Part shown: piece by piece, positions 56,251-64,000 of the stretch | Numbering within the stretch: position 1 is the stretch's first letter | Layout of the letters: the number at the start of each line of letters is the position of its first letter | Notes under the pieces: model-generated | The model's input: only the letters and a program-made list of their open reading frames with translations | Told to the model about the DNA's origin: nothing | Databases searched by the model: none | Position numbers and translations under genes: made by a program | NCBI RefSeq assembly: GCF_017086365.1 | Contig: NZ_CP070969.1 | Coordinates: 6,164,001-6,228,000 of the forward strand | Reading direction: 5' to 3' | Length of the DNA stretch: 64,000 nucleotides | From: Paenibacillus tianjinensis | Lineage (GTDB): Bacteria; Bacillota; Bacilli; Paenibacillales; Paenibacillaceae

Positions 56251-56550
56251 ATCTTCCTCCTGTGGGATAACCCTATATAAACATCGTGCCGCTGGGAATG
56301 TCCGTAACCCTATGCATGTCCTCTGCCCGGCCTTCGTTGTTCCTCTAGAAACAGCAAAAGGACGTATCCGTTACGTCCTTTCCGCTTATTGATATCCTCT
56401 TATGTTTACCATATTTCCGGGTAAAAATAAACCAAAACCCGCCTTATTTCAGCGGTCCTTGTTGACTGGTTCCCTCTGCTATTTCAGTCCTCTAACTGTT
56501 CCTGTTGTTCCCGCTGTGTTCTAGCCCCTTCCACTCTTCCCGCGGTAAGG
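56251..56550. other. Intergenic region between rlmH and the ArsR gene
   Basis: No gene seen. A hairpin AAAGGACGTA-TCCG-TTACGTCCTTT at 56357-56381 is the only notable element, and it probably ends the ArsR transcript. Confidence 0.6.
56357..56381 (-). terminator. Hairpin downstream of the ArsR gene
   Basis: AAAGGACGTAA and TTACGTCCTTT form an almost perfect stem. On the minus strand the stem ends in CCTTTTG, a weak T-run. Confidence 0.55.
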
Positions 56551-56901
56551 CTATTCCAGCCCTTCCTCCTGCTCGGCGAACAGCTCGGGCTGCTCTGAGG
56601 AGTCATAGGCCTGCAGGACCGAATCAAGCAGGCCTGGAAACCGCTCGTTCAGGTCATCGGTGCGCAGCGACAGAATACGCTGGGTGCCCTGTGCCCGTGT
56701 ATAGACTACGCCCGCTTCGCGGAGTGTCCGGGCATGATGGGACATCGTGGATTTGGCAATCGGCACCTTAAAGCTGTTGCAGGCCTGCTCTCCATGCTTG
56801 CGAATTTCCGATACTACGTATAAACGGATGGGATCACTAAGCGCATACAACACGGAAGCGAGCTGAATGTCCTTGCGGTCCGGATGATGAAGCAGCTTCA
56901 T
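56551..56901 (-). CDS. ArsR-family helix-turn-helix regulator
   Basis: 116 residues. SVLYALSDPIRLYVVSEIRKHGEQACNSF is the first helices of the ArsR fold, and STMSHHARTLREAGVVYTRAQGTQRILSL the recognition helix and wing. The metal-binding CxC motif of ArsR/SmtB is missing, so the ligand is probably organic. AAAGGAG lies nine bases before the ATG. It is divergent from an MFS exporter gene and should repress it. Confidence 0.9.
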   Translation of the reverse strand: MKLLHHPDRKDIQLASVLYALSDPIRLYVVSEIRKHGEQACNSFKVPIAKSTMSHHARTLREAGVVYTRAQGTQRILSLRTDDLNERFPGLLDSVLQAYDSSEQPELFAEQEEGLE

Positions 56902-57017
56902 AAATAAGACTCCTTTGAAAGACAGATGAGTACTTAAATTGTATCTTCGTATCTAGATCTTTGTAATTTTGCATCTTCCTAATTGCATTTTACATCAGTG
57001 CATGCTATATTTCAATT

Positions 57018-57035
57018 GTTCGTAAATAATCGAAC
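57018..57035. promoter_or_regulatory. Inverted repeat, candidate ArsR operator
   Basis: GTTCG-TAAATAAT-CGAAC lies about 35 bases before the MFS start, in the divergent intergenic region. Confidence 0.5.
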
Positions 57036-57069
57036 TATTAAACATTAATAACAAAGGAGTGGCAATCAC

Positions 57070-58494
57070 ATGAGCTCATTACATACCTCTGAGGATCATG
57101 CGGGCAATTCAACCGCTGCAGTGGAAGCCACTCTTCCACGCGAAGGGCTGCTGACCCTGCTGTTCAGTATCGCTGTAGTTCTCGTCATTATGAATACGGC
57201 AATGTTTAATCTGGCGCTGCCGGATGTAACGGAGACTTTCGGCATCTCGGCTGCATCCGCCTCCTGGATTGTTACCGGGTACTCCATTATGTTCTCGATC
57301 GCTTCGATCACGTACAGCCGGCTGTCTGACTTTCTGCCGATCCGGCGGCTGCTGATCATCGGCCTGCTTACGCTGGGGCTTGCGGCTGTGGCCGGTTTTT
57401 TCAGCACTAACTTTATCTTCCTGCTTATCGTGCGCATTCTGCAGGCGTCAGGTGCAGGGGCGGTCATGTCTCTATCGCTTGTCCTGTTCACCCGTTATGT
57501 CCCGCAGGCCCGCCGCGGCAAAGCAATGGCGACAATCATGTCCGCTGTCTCGCTGGGACTGGGACTTGGCCCGGTCGCAGGCGGTTCCATTGTCGAGTAT
57601 CTCGGCTGGCACTGGTTGTTCGCAGTAACGGCGGCAATTCTGCTGCTGGTGCCATTATTCCTGATCCTGCTGCCCAGAGAAATACCTGCCCGCGGCTCGT
57701 TCGATGTGCTTGGCGGGGTGTTCCTCGGCGTCGGCACCACAGGCCTCCTACTGTTTCTGACCAGCGGCCTGTGGGTTGCCCTAATCGCCGGCATGGCCGC
57801 GATTGCCTTATTCGTAGGCCGCATCCGCAGCACACCGGATCCGTTTGTGATGCCGGCGCTGTTCCGCAACCGCTCGTATCTCGTGCTGGCGCTGGTGGGA
57901 ATCGCCTCCTACCTGTGCAGCTTCGCTACCTTGTTCCTGCTGCCGCAGATTCTGACCCACCGCTTCGGCTTCAGCGCCAGCCATGCCGGGCTGGTGATTT
58001 TCCCCGGCTCGCTGCTGGCGATCTTCGTCTCCCGCACCGTGGGCCGGGTCATCGACCGCTACGGCAATGGCGGCATCTTACGCTTCGCACCGCTGCTGGT
58101 GCTGGCGGCAACCGTGCTGTTTGCCTTCTTCGCCGGACAGTCCTGGATTGCCGTCATGTTGGTCTACATGATTATGAGCCTCTCCTTTACCGTGCTGTCC
58201 AGCAGCGTATCGAACGAAATCTCGCGGATTCTGCCTTCTTCACAGATCGGCTCGGGCATGGGGCTGTTCCAGCTGCTGCAGTTCTTCAGCGGAGCCTTCA
58301 GCGTGGCGATGGCCGCGAGCGCCCTGGAATGGCAGCGCGGATTGCCGCTCTCCACGGCCTACTCCAACATCTACTGGGGGCTGTCGATTGCCGCTCTGAT
58401 TGCCATTGTCTCAGCAGTTGCCTACCGGCGCGGCAGCAATCGCAGTAACCGCAGCAGCTCGCTAGCCGATATGGCGGATGCAGCAGACGCATAA
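57070..58494 (+). CDS. MFS drug-efflux transporter, DHA2 (14-helix) type
   Basis: 474 residues with 13-14 hydrophobic helices. LALPDVTETFGISAASASWIVTGYSI and LSDFLPIRRLLIIGL (loop 2-3) are typical of the EmrB/QacA group, as is the motif C-like GLGPVAGGSIVEYLGW. It exports hydrophobic or cationic drugs using protons. It is clearly GC-rich compared with the island genes. Paired with the divergent ArsR regulator; a terminator follows. Confidence 0.9.
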   Translation: MSSLHTSEDHAGNSTAAVEATLPREGLLTLLFSIAVVLVIMNTAMFNLALPDVTETFGISAASASWIVTGYSIMFSIASITYSRLSDFLPIRRLLIIGLLTLGLAAVAGFFSTNFIFLLIVRILQASGAGAVMSLSLVLFTRYVPQARRGKAMATIMSAVSLGLGLGPVAGGSIVEYLGWHWLFAVTAAILLLVPLFLILLPREIPARGSFDVLGGVFLGVGTTGLLLFLTSGLWVALIAGMAAIALFVGRIRSTPDPFVMPALFRNRSYLVLALVGIASYLCSFATLFLLPQILTHRFGFSASHAGLVIFPGSLLAIFVSRTVGRVIDRYGNGGILRFAPLLVLAATVLFAFFAGQSWIAVMLVYMIMSLSFTVLSSSVSNEISRILPSSQIGSGMGLFQLLQFFSGAFSVAMAASALEWQRGLPLSTAYSNIYWGLSIAALIAIVSAVAYRRGSNRSNRSSSLADMADAADA

Positions 58495-58530
58495 TCTCCC
58501 CATCCTGCCGGATCCTTCCGCCCACACCAA

Positions 58531-58572
58531 AACACCCCGCAGACCGTTCTCACGGCTGCAGGGTGTTTTTAA
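58531..58572 (+). terminator. Terminator after the MFS gene
   Basis: AACACCCCGCAGACCG and CGGCTGCAGGGTGTT pair with a few mismatches, followed by TTTAA. It lies just before the convergent CxxH/CxxC gene. Confidence 0.75.
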
Positions 58573-58584
58573 TACAGCAGTCCT

Positions 58585-58752
58585 TTAGACTACCAGATAT
58601 TCCGCATTCTTCTCACATTCCGCACATTTCGCCGGCGGGTCCCAGTCCGAGAACTCGGTCTCCTTCAGATCCACAACATCCGGTGCATCCTCGTACTCGT
58701 CCACAAATTTGTCGATGGCCAGCTCTACGTGTTCCTTACACACTACGTACAT
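58585..58752 (-). CDS. CxxH/CxxC protein (small zinc-binding family next to rlmH)
   Basis: A 55-residue protein beginning MYVVCKEHVELAIDKFVDEY. It has VCKEH (CxxH) near residue 5 and KCAEC (CxxC) at 42-46, the defining pair of this Bacillales family, plus an acidic middle. The gene normally neighbours rlmH, which is 2.3 kb away here because the ArsR/MFS pair lies between. Function unknown; zinc binding is expected from the Cys/His pairs. Confidence 0.88.
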   Translation of the reverse strand: MYVVCKEHVELAIDKFVDEYEDAPDVVDLKETEFSDWDPPAKCAECEKNAEYLVV

Positions 58753-58855
58753 TCAATCAAGCATCCCTTTCTGTGCCGCTGCGGTGTATACTTCTACTAC
58801 TGTTCTACCACACTTTCCCGTAAAAAGGAACCTTCCGCAGCGTAAAAATCCAGCT

Positions 58856-60634
58856 TTATTCCCGTCCTGTAAACTTCGTGATATCCCCGGCAATCAGCAT
58901 GAGCGCATCCTGCCAAAACGCCAGAGAATGTACATCAATATCCATCAGCTTCGCGGCATCTGCGATACTCCGGGTACTGGTTGCCGAGAGGAACTGTTCA
59001 TAGCGGCTTACGAAGTCTGCTCCCCGCTTCTTGTACTCTGCAAAGAGCCCTTTGGAGAACAAAAGCCCGAAGGAATACGGGAAGTTCAGGAATTCATTGC
59101 CTGACATGTAATACCCGGCCTTGCTGATCCACTGGTACGGATGAATCGAATCCGGCAGTACACTGTCTCCGTAAGCGGCATTCATGGATTCCAGCATCAG
59201 GTCATTCAGCTCCTCCACGGAGAGAGGACCGGATTTCCTGCGGGCATATAGCCTGCTCTCAAAACAATACCGGGCATAGAAATCTACAATATAATACCCG
59301 GCATCCGACAGTCCCCGTTCCAGAATAGCTTCCGCTTCCCCGGCGGGCGCAGACTGCAGCAGTTCATAGCCTATCAGACTCTCGCAAAAAATCGATGCCG
59401 TCTCCGCAATCGGCACCGGATATTCCGTGTTGACCATACTTTGCCCGGCAAGACGGCTGCTGTGGTAGGCATGTCCGATCTCATGGGCCAGCACGCTCAC
59501 ATCTATATAATTGCCGTTAAAGCTCGTGATCATCCGGCTCTCCCCGATCGGGAAAATATCAACACACATGCCGAAGTTCCCTTTGCCGCTCCGCGGCTCG
59601 GCATCGATCCAGTGCTGTTCGAACACCTTGCGGGCGAATCCGCCAAGCTCGCTGCTAAACCTGCTGAAGCCGTTAATAATCATCGCTTGGGCTTCGGCAT
59701 AAGAGATGTTAGCCGGAGACTCCCCGCCTATTGGTGCAAACACATCATAAAACGGCAGCTGCCCGGGATAACCCAGCAGTTCGGCTTTCTTGGCATAATA
59801 CCGGTGAAATACCGGCAGACTCTCCCGGATCGCCTGCAGCATTACTTGCAATGTCTCCTGATCCATCCGCGAAGCGGCCAGCACTTTATGCAGCGGTGAA
59901 GCATAGCCTCTCAATTCATACACTGCCGCTGCCTCACCGCATACGGCATTGATACAGGCTGCGCTTTGTTCCGCTACACTGCGGCAGGCTTGATGTTCGG
60001 CTTCTGCCGCCGCCTTCCGTACCGCAGCATCCGGGTCATAGACGAGATTCCGCAGCTCAGCCAGCGACAAGCTCTGCATTTTCCCGTCCAGCTCCACATC
60101 TGTCCGCAAGGTGGACAACGTCCGCATATACAGGCGTTCCCAAGCTTTAGATCCGGTAGCCTGCATCCGGGCAATCACGGCTTCACCTTCTTCACTCAGC
60201 AAATACTGAGATTTGCCCTGCAGCTCACGCAGATAGAAGCTGTGCTGCTCAAGATAGGCATTGGAAGCGATACTTGTCTCCAGCATATCCGGATGGATTC
60301 TGGCCAGCCATTTGCTGAAGCTTACTAAGGCTTCTCCTGCGCCAAGGGTGACCTCCTCCAGCTCATCCATCAGATTCATCGCTTCGGTATGACTACTGTC
60401 GGCGCTGAAGCTTAATTCGGCGAAGCTGAACAGGCGGAGGTAGATGCTTTTGTAAGCATTATATTGTGTAAGGAACTGTTCCATCACTGCGGCGGCATCT
60501 TGTCCATTATGTAACTGTGAGGCTGACCATGTACTCAGCTCCCCGGCAAGTGTCTCCACAAGCCTGCGGTCCTGCTGAAACAGCTCCGACCGAAAGGAAG
60601 GATAAATCGAGTCCAATTCCCATGTTAACTGCAT
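58856..60634 (-). CDS. M3-family oligoendopeptidase (PepF/clade 3)
   Basis: 592 residues. The zinc site is LAHEIGHAYH near residue 390, with the downstream Glu in ETASIFCESLI as third ligand. This is the M3B oligoendopeptidase F group, cytoplasmic enzymes that degrade peptides of about 7-17 residues. AAGGAGAGGG lies just before the ATG at 60634; the longer frame to 60712 has no ribosome binding site and overlaps the divergent promoter region. Confidence 0.92.
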   Translation of the reverse strand: MQLTWELDSIYPSFRSELFQQDRRLVETLAGELSTWSASQLHNGQDAAAVMEQFLTQYNAYKSIYLRLFSFAELSFSADSSHTEAMNLMDELEEVTLGAGEALVSFSKWLARIHPDMLETSIASNAYLEQHSFYLRELQGKSQYLLSEEGEAVIARMQATGSKAWERLYMRTLSTLRTDVELDGKMQSLSLAELRNLVYDPDAAVRKAAAEAEHQACRSVAEQSAACINAVCGEAAAVYELRGYASPLHKVLAASRMDQETLQVMLQAIRESLPVFHRYYAKKAELLGYPGQLPFYDVFAPIGGESPANISYAEAQAMIINGFSRFSSELGGFARKVFEQHWIDAEPRSGKGNFGMCVDIFPIGESRMITSFNGNYIDVSVLAHEIGHAYHSSRLAGQSMVNTEYPVPIAETASIFCESLIGYELLQSAPAGEAEAILERGLSDAGYYIVDFYARYCFESRLYARRKSGPLSVEELNDLMLESMNAAYGDSVLPDSIHPYQWISKAGYYMSGNEFLNFPYSFGLLFSKGLFAEYKKRGADFVSRYEQFLSATSTRSIADAAKLMDIDVHSLAFWQDALMLIAGDITKFTGRE

Positions 60635-60736
60635 TTTCAACCCTCTCCTTAACTCTTCAATTATATCACGCTTGCAAATTTGGAGGTCCATGGAAATAAT
60701 AGATATAATCATACTATCCGGAAAGGAGCACCGCTC

Positions 60737-62074
60737 ATGGTCAATCAGTCCATTACTGAAGGGGTCATCCGCACACGCTCAAAGCTGCGCAGAGATCTGC
60801 TAATTTCGATTTTTGATGAGTTCGACGGCGGTATTATGGCCCTAAGCCCGGTCAACCGGTCGGAGAAATACGGCAAAATGGCGCAGAGCGCCTTTTCGTT
60901 CTACCGCGGGAGCGCTTATCTGTTCTATTTTGATACGACCAGGCAGTACTTCCCTTACCATAGCTCACCCGCCCGTCCTACCTGGATCCAAGGGGATCTG
61001 CATTTCGAGAATTTCGGTGCCTTCCGCAGTGAAGACGGGGATATCGTCTATGACGTGAATGATTTTGACGAAGGGTATGTCGGCTCTTATCTCTACGATC
61101 TGCTGCGCATGGCCGTCAGTATTGCCCTTGTCGGCAGGCAGCTTGGCTACAGTAATTCAGAGCAGCACAAGTTGATTGAGAGCTACGCAGCTGCCTATTC
61201 CCGGCAAATCCGCCGCTTCGCCCAAGGCAAAGACAATCCCGCTAACTTCGTCATCAATGAGGATACCGCCAAAGGGCCGGTGAAGAAGCTGCTCCGCAAG
61301 CTGGAAAAGCGCCGGCAGAGCCACTTTCTGGAGAAGGTTACCGCCCAAATGCAGAGCAGCCGGGTGTTCCTTGAGACCTCCGAGCTGCTGATTCCCGGTG
61401 CTGCCGAGCAGGCCGAGCTTGAACAAGCCTGGAGCTTCTATACGCAGACGGTGGTCACACGCAGCCTGAATGAGGAGCATTTCCGGATCAAGGACATTGC
61501 GGTCAAACGCGGTTCGGGAACGGCATCGATTGGACTGGACCGCTATTATATTCTAATTGAAGGCGGTTTGGAGCAGGCTGGCGAGGATGATACCGTACTG
61601 GAAGTAAAAGAGGTCCGCGCGCCGGTTCCCGCCTATTTCATGCCGTATTCGGAGTCATTCTGGCAATCCTTTACCCATCAGGGCAAACGGGTATCCGCTA
61701 CCCAGCAGGCCATGCACCACAAAGCTGATCCCTATCTTGGCTTCCTGACGTTGGGCGGCCGGGACTTCTACGTCAGGGAGCGTTCCCCGTACAAAAAAAG
61801 ACTCAAGCTAGAGGATATCACAGACTCCGGGGAATTGATCCGGGTGGTTGAGGTGATGGGCAGCCTGACCGCCAAAATGCATGCCCGCGCTGATGCCGAC
61901 GTCGACAAGGGAATCCTCAACTATCATAGCGAACAGGAGATTTCCAAAGCCATGGGTCCCGATCCTGATGCCTTTACCCGGTACATTGCAGAGTGGGCTT
62001 ACAGTTACGCCGGACAGGTAGAGAAGGATTACGCTATGTTTAAAGATTGGGTAGTGGAACGGTACGGTCTATAA
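60737..62074 (+). CDS. DUF2252 family protein
   Basis: 445 residues. The family motifs are FYRGSAYLFYFD, the kinase-like WIQGDLHFENFGAF and VYDVNDFDEGYVGSYLYDLLRMAVS near residues 95-140, and the C-terminal DVDKGILNYH. The GDxHxxNF and DxND motifs resemble aminoglycoside phosphotransferase/HipA-like catalytic loops, so ATP-dependent phosphorylation is possible. No substrate is known. AAAGGAG precedes the ATG. Single gene, divergent from the M3 peptidase. Confidence 0.85.
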   Translation: MVNQSITEGVIRTRSKLRRDLLISIFDEFDGGIMALSPVNRSEKYGKMAQSAFSFYRGSAYLFYFDTTRQYFPYHSSPARPTWIQGDLHFENFGAFRSEDGDIVYDVNDFDEGYVGSYLYDLLRMAVSIALVGRQLGYSNSEQHKLIESYAAAYSRQIRRFAQGKDNPANFVINEDTAKGPVKKLLRKLEKRRQSHFLEKVTAQMQSSRVFLETSELLIPGAAEQAELEQAWSFYTQTVVTRSLNEEHFRIKDIAVKRGSGTASIGLDRYYILIEGGLEQAGEDDTVLEVKEVRAPVPAYFMPYSESFWQSFTHQGKRVSATQQAMHHKADPYLGFLTLGGRDFYVRERSPYKKRLKLEDITDSGELIRVVEVMGSLTAKMHARADADVDKGILNYHSEQEISKAMGPDPDAFTRYIAEWAYSYAGQVEKDYAMFKDWVVERYGL

Positions 62075-62112
62075 CAGGAAGAAGAACGAAATACACATAG
62101 ATTCTTATATTT

Positions 62113-62156
62113 CAAAAAAGCTCTTTCTGTCCACAACCGGACAAAAAGAGCCTTTT
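62113..62156. terminator. Bidirectional terminator between DUF2252 and cydC
   Basis: AAAGCTCTTTCTGTCC pairs with GGACAAAAAGAGCCTTTT with one mismatch. T-runs occur on both strands, and it sits between convergent genes. Confidence 0.88.
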
Positions 62157-62168
62157 GGTGTGCTATAT

Positions 62169-63968
62169 TCATTCCCCGGGGGCTGCACTCATAAACGCGC
62201 TTGGCCGATCCAGCTCATACAGCTTGCGGTAGCGCGGTTCCCTGTCCATTAGCTCGGCATGGGTGCCGCGCATTTCCACCTGGCCGTGCTCCATAAAAAT
62301 CACTTCATCCATTTGTTCTGCGCCTACCAGATGATGTGTGACCCAGATCAGCGTCTTGCCTGCCATCGCCTCGAACATGGTGGCCAGCAGCTCGCGCTCC
62401 GTGCGCGGGTCAAGGCCTACCGTCGGCTCATCAAGTACAACCACCGGCGTATTCTGCAGCAGAATCCGGGCCAGGGCTATCCGCTGGCGTTCGCCGCCGG
62501 AGAAACGCTGCCCGGCTTCGCGTACCGGAGTGTTGTAGCCTTCGGGCAGCGAAGAGATCAGCGTATCCAGCTTCGCCAGGGCTGCCGCCTGCTTGACCGC
62601 TTCCTCCGAGGCTTCCGGGTTACCGAGCCGGATGTTGTTCGCCACCGTAGTGTCGAACAGATGCGGGCTCTGATTCAGCACGGCAATGAGCTGCGGGATC
62701 CGCTCACCGTAAGCGGCTGCGTCAACTCCGTTAATCGTTGCCGAGCCGACGGTTGGCGTGATCACGCCCTGCACGACCTTCAGCAGCGTGGATTTGCCGG
62801 CTCCGCTGCGGCCGATGACCGCAATCTTCCGGCCCTGCGGAATGCTGAGGCTCAGATTCTGGATGGACCAGTCATCACCCGCTGCATAGCGGTAACCTGC
62901 AGACTTCAGTTCGATATGGGTCTGACCGGAGGCCTGAATCTTCTTAACTGCGGCCGTGGCCAGAGCCGCAGCTTCCGCACTCTTGGCCTCTGCCGCTGCA
63001 TGCGGCACGGCATCCTTCGCTGCTTCCACACCGTTCAAGCGTTCCAGGGAATTGCGGTACTGCGGAATTTTCTCAACGGCGTCGGAAACGGGCAGGAAGG
63101 CATCCGCTACAGGGAACACCACCAGCACGAACGCTGCAATCAGCGTTCCGGCAATCGCGCCGTCCGCAAATTGTCCCGCCGCCCAGTAGAGCATGGACAG
63201 CACGCCAAGTCCGACAATGGCCTGGCCGATGAACATGCGCAGGCGCGACCAGCTGCGGAGCGCCCCGTCGGTGCGGGCGACTTTGTTCTCATCCGCCTCA
63301 TACGTTGCCACGAACTGTGCCTGCCGTCCGCTGATCATCCAGTCGCCCATCCCGAGCACGGCATCGGTCAGCTTCTGGTAGAGCCGGTTGCGCTCCTGCT
63401 TCACCTGCCGCTGGCGGCTTTGCGTCAGCAGCAGCGAGATCAGCGGCAGCACGACTACCAGCACCAGCATATACAGCCCCATCAGGAGGGCAAAGGCCAA
63501 ATCGAACGTACCGAGTGAAATCACCGCTGCCGCATAGATCAGCAGCGCGATAATACTCGGAAATACGGTGCGCAAATATACATTTTGCAGATACTCAATG
63601 TCGTCGGCCAGCATCCCGAGAATATCTCCGGTGCGGAAGCGGGAAGACAGGAAGAGCGCCTGCGGCTCCAGAATGTTGTACAGCCGGATACGCATCTTCG
63701 AGAGGATCCGCAGAATGGTATCGTGGCCTACCAGCCGCTCCACATAGTGGATGACTGCGCGGCTTGTCCCGAAGGTGCGCACACCGACAATCGGCACATA
63801 GATCATTAGAATATTCTCCGGCGGTATGGAGGCTTTGGAGATCAGGAAGCCCGAGGTGTACATCAGGGACGAAGCCGAGAAGACCGTCAGCGCCCCCAGG
63901 GCAATGATCAGCAGAAACCGCCAGAAATAAGCAGAGGCATAGGGAGCAAACCATCCTTCACGTTTCAA
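62169..63968 (-). CDS. cydC: Thiol reductant ABC exporter subunit CydC
   Basis: 599 residues: six membrane helices in the first 310 residues and an ABC domain with Walker A GRSGAGKST near 390, signature FSGGERQR and Walker B VVVLDEPTVGLDP. The start is a TTG at 63968, with GGAGG seven bases upstream, overlapping the TGA of the upstream gene in TTGA. CydDC exports cysteine/glutathione-type thiols needed to assemble cytochrome bd oxidase. A variable Ala-rich linker (about 325-350) precedes the ABC domain. Confidence 0.92.
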   Translation of the reverse strand: MKREGWFAPYASAYFWRFLLIIALGALTVFSASSLMYTSGFLISKASIPPENILMIYVPIVGVRTFGTSRAVIHYVERLVGHDTILRILSKMRIRLYNILEPQALFLSSRFRTGDILGMLADDIEYLQNVYLRTVFPSIIALLIYAAAVISLGTFDLAFALLMGLYMLVLVVVLPLISLLLTQSRQRQVKQERNRLYQKLTDAVLGMGDWMISGRQAQFVATYEADENKVARTDGALRSWSRLRMFIGQAIVGLGVLSMLYWAAGQFADGAIAGTLIAAFVLVVFPVADAFLPVSDAVEKIPQYRNSLERLNGVEAAKDAVPHAAAEAKSAEAAALATAAVKKIQASGQTHIELKSAGYRYAAGDDWSIQNLSLSIPQGRKIAVIGRSGAGKSTLLKVVQGVITPTVGSATINGVDAAAYGERIPQLIAVLNQSPHLFDTTVANNIRLGNPEASEEAVKQAAALAKLDTLISSLPEGYNTPVREAGQRFSGGERQRIALARILLQNTPVVVLDEPTVGLDPRTERELLATMFEAMAGKTLIWVTHHLVGAEQMDEVIFMEHGQVEMRGTHAELMDREPRYRKLYELDRPSAFMSAAPGE

Positions 63969-64000
63969 TGGATTCCCTCCAGTTGACTTTGAATAAGCTC
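63965..64000 (-). CDS. cydD: C-terminal end of the upstream ABC exporter subunit, probably CydD (partial)
   Basis: The last eleven codons and stop of a frame running in from the right edge, encoding ELIQSQLEGIH. The CydC start overlaps its stop codon. CydD is expected from the usual cydDC order; only the tail is visible, so the name is by context. Confidence 0.6.
   Translation of the reverse strand, partial: ELIQSQLEGIH

Noticed and set aside
57771..58448. A 225-codon ORF overlapping the MFS gene in another frame
   Set aside because: Frame-shifted shadow of a clear MFS protein; composition Arg/Pro/Leu-rich.
62259..63518. A 419-codon plus-strand ORF inside cydC
   Set aside because: Antisense to a well-supported ABC exporter gene in GC-rich DNA, His/Arg/Gln-rich composition without domain pattern.
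1..64000. tRNA or rRNA genes
   Set aside because: No cloverleaf with a TTCGA-type T arm and no rRNA conserved blocks were noticed on either strand, though this was by eye only.

Overview
The window reads as chromosome of a Paenibacillus-like member of the Bacillota. The supporting features are strong AGGAGG-type ribosome binding sites, a YesM/YesN-type two-component pair beside an LplABC-type sugar importer, an SLH-anchored RCC1-repeat protein, a CwlJ/SleB-type spore hydrolase, CydDC, and the rlmH / CxxH-CxxC protein neighbourhood. Most of the window is ordinary transport, regulation and small-enzyme genes. Three regions stand out.

(1) Bases 1-8347, all on the minus strand, form a ribosomal-peptide (RiPP) cluster that looks daptide-like. 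In order of transcription it holds an 815-residue SPASM/PqqD protein whose radical-SAM region lacks the CxxxCxxC motif, a class III aminotransferase, a tiny ORF, six precursor genes, an M50 membrane metalloprotease with an N-terminal PqqD-like region, and an ABC exporter (ATPase plus a permease cut by the window edge). Four of the precursor genes are 161-bp tandem repeats encoding one identical 38-residue peptide. All six precursors share a leader and end in Leu-Thr. A C-terminal Thr plus an aminotransferase and an M50 protease is the daptide signature, but no alcohol-dehydrogenase-like or methyltransferase gene is visible here.

(2) Bases 22203-25107 hold a STAND-type P-loop NTPase with C-terminal TPR repeats, translationally coupled to a PGRP-type N-acetylmuramoyl-L-alanine amidase. 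This is a plausible, untested sensor/effector pair.

(3) Bases 43971-55791 lie downstream of rlmH. The last codons of rlmH (encoding E-P-Y-H-K-stop) recur as short direct repeats at about 48.93, 47.16 and 43.98 kb. This is the pattern left by SCC-like cassettes that integrate at the 3' end of rlmH. The three segments carry a two-component/double-ABC-transporter module, a TetR/short-chain dehydrogenase pair, and an MmyB-type regulator with a short-chain dehydrogenase, a MATE remnant and a CwlJ-type hydrolase. No recombinase gene is visible.

Remaining layout. 8.7-12.3 kb: glycine-riboswitch-controlled amino acid permease, and an amidohydrolase divergent from a MarR regulator. 12.4-14.2 kb: ECF sigma operon. 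14.3-22.0 kb: DUF4405 membrane protein, P-loop kinase, VOC protein, peptide transporter, RCC1/SLH protein, DUF1259 and DUF2268 proteins. 25.2-28.4 kb: alpha/beta hydrolase, DegV protein, truncated TetR, DUF3995 protein. 28.4-35.4 kb: YesMN/LplABC-like sugar uptake. 35.7-43.9 kb: hydrolase-GNAT-MerR operon, secreted esterase, LacI regulator, MFS transporter, flavin-nucleotide-binding-like protein. 55.8-64.0 kb: rlmH, ArsR/MFS pair, CxxH/CxxC protein, M3 peptidase, DUF2252 protein and cydDC.

All family names come from reading the translated sequence. No database search was run.
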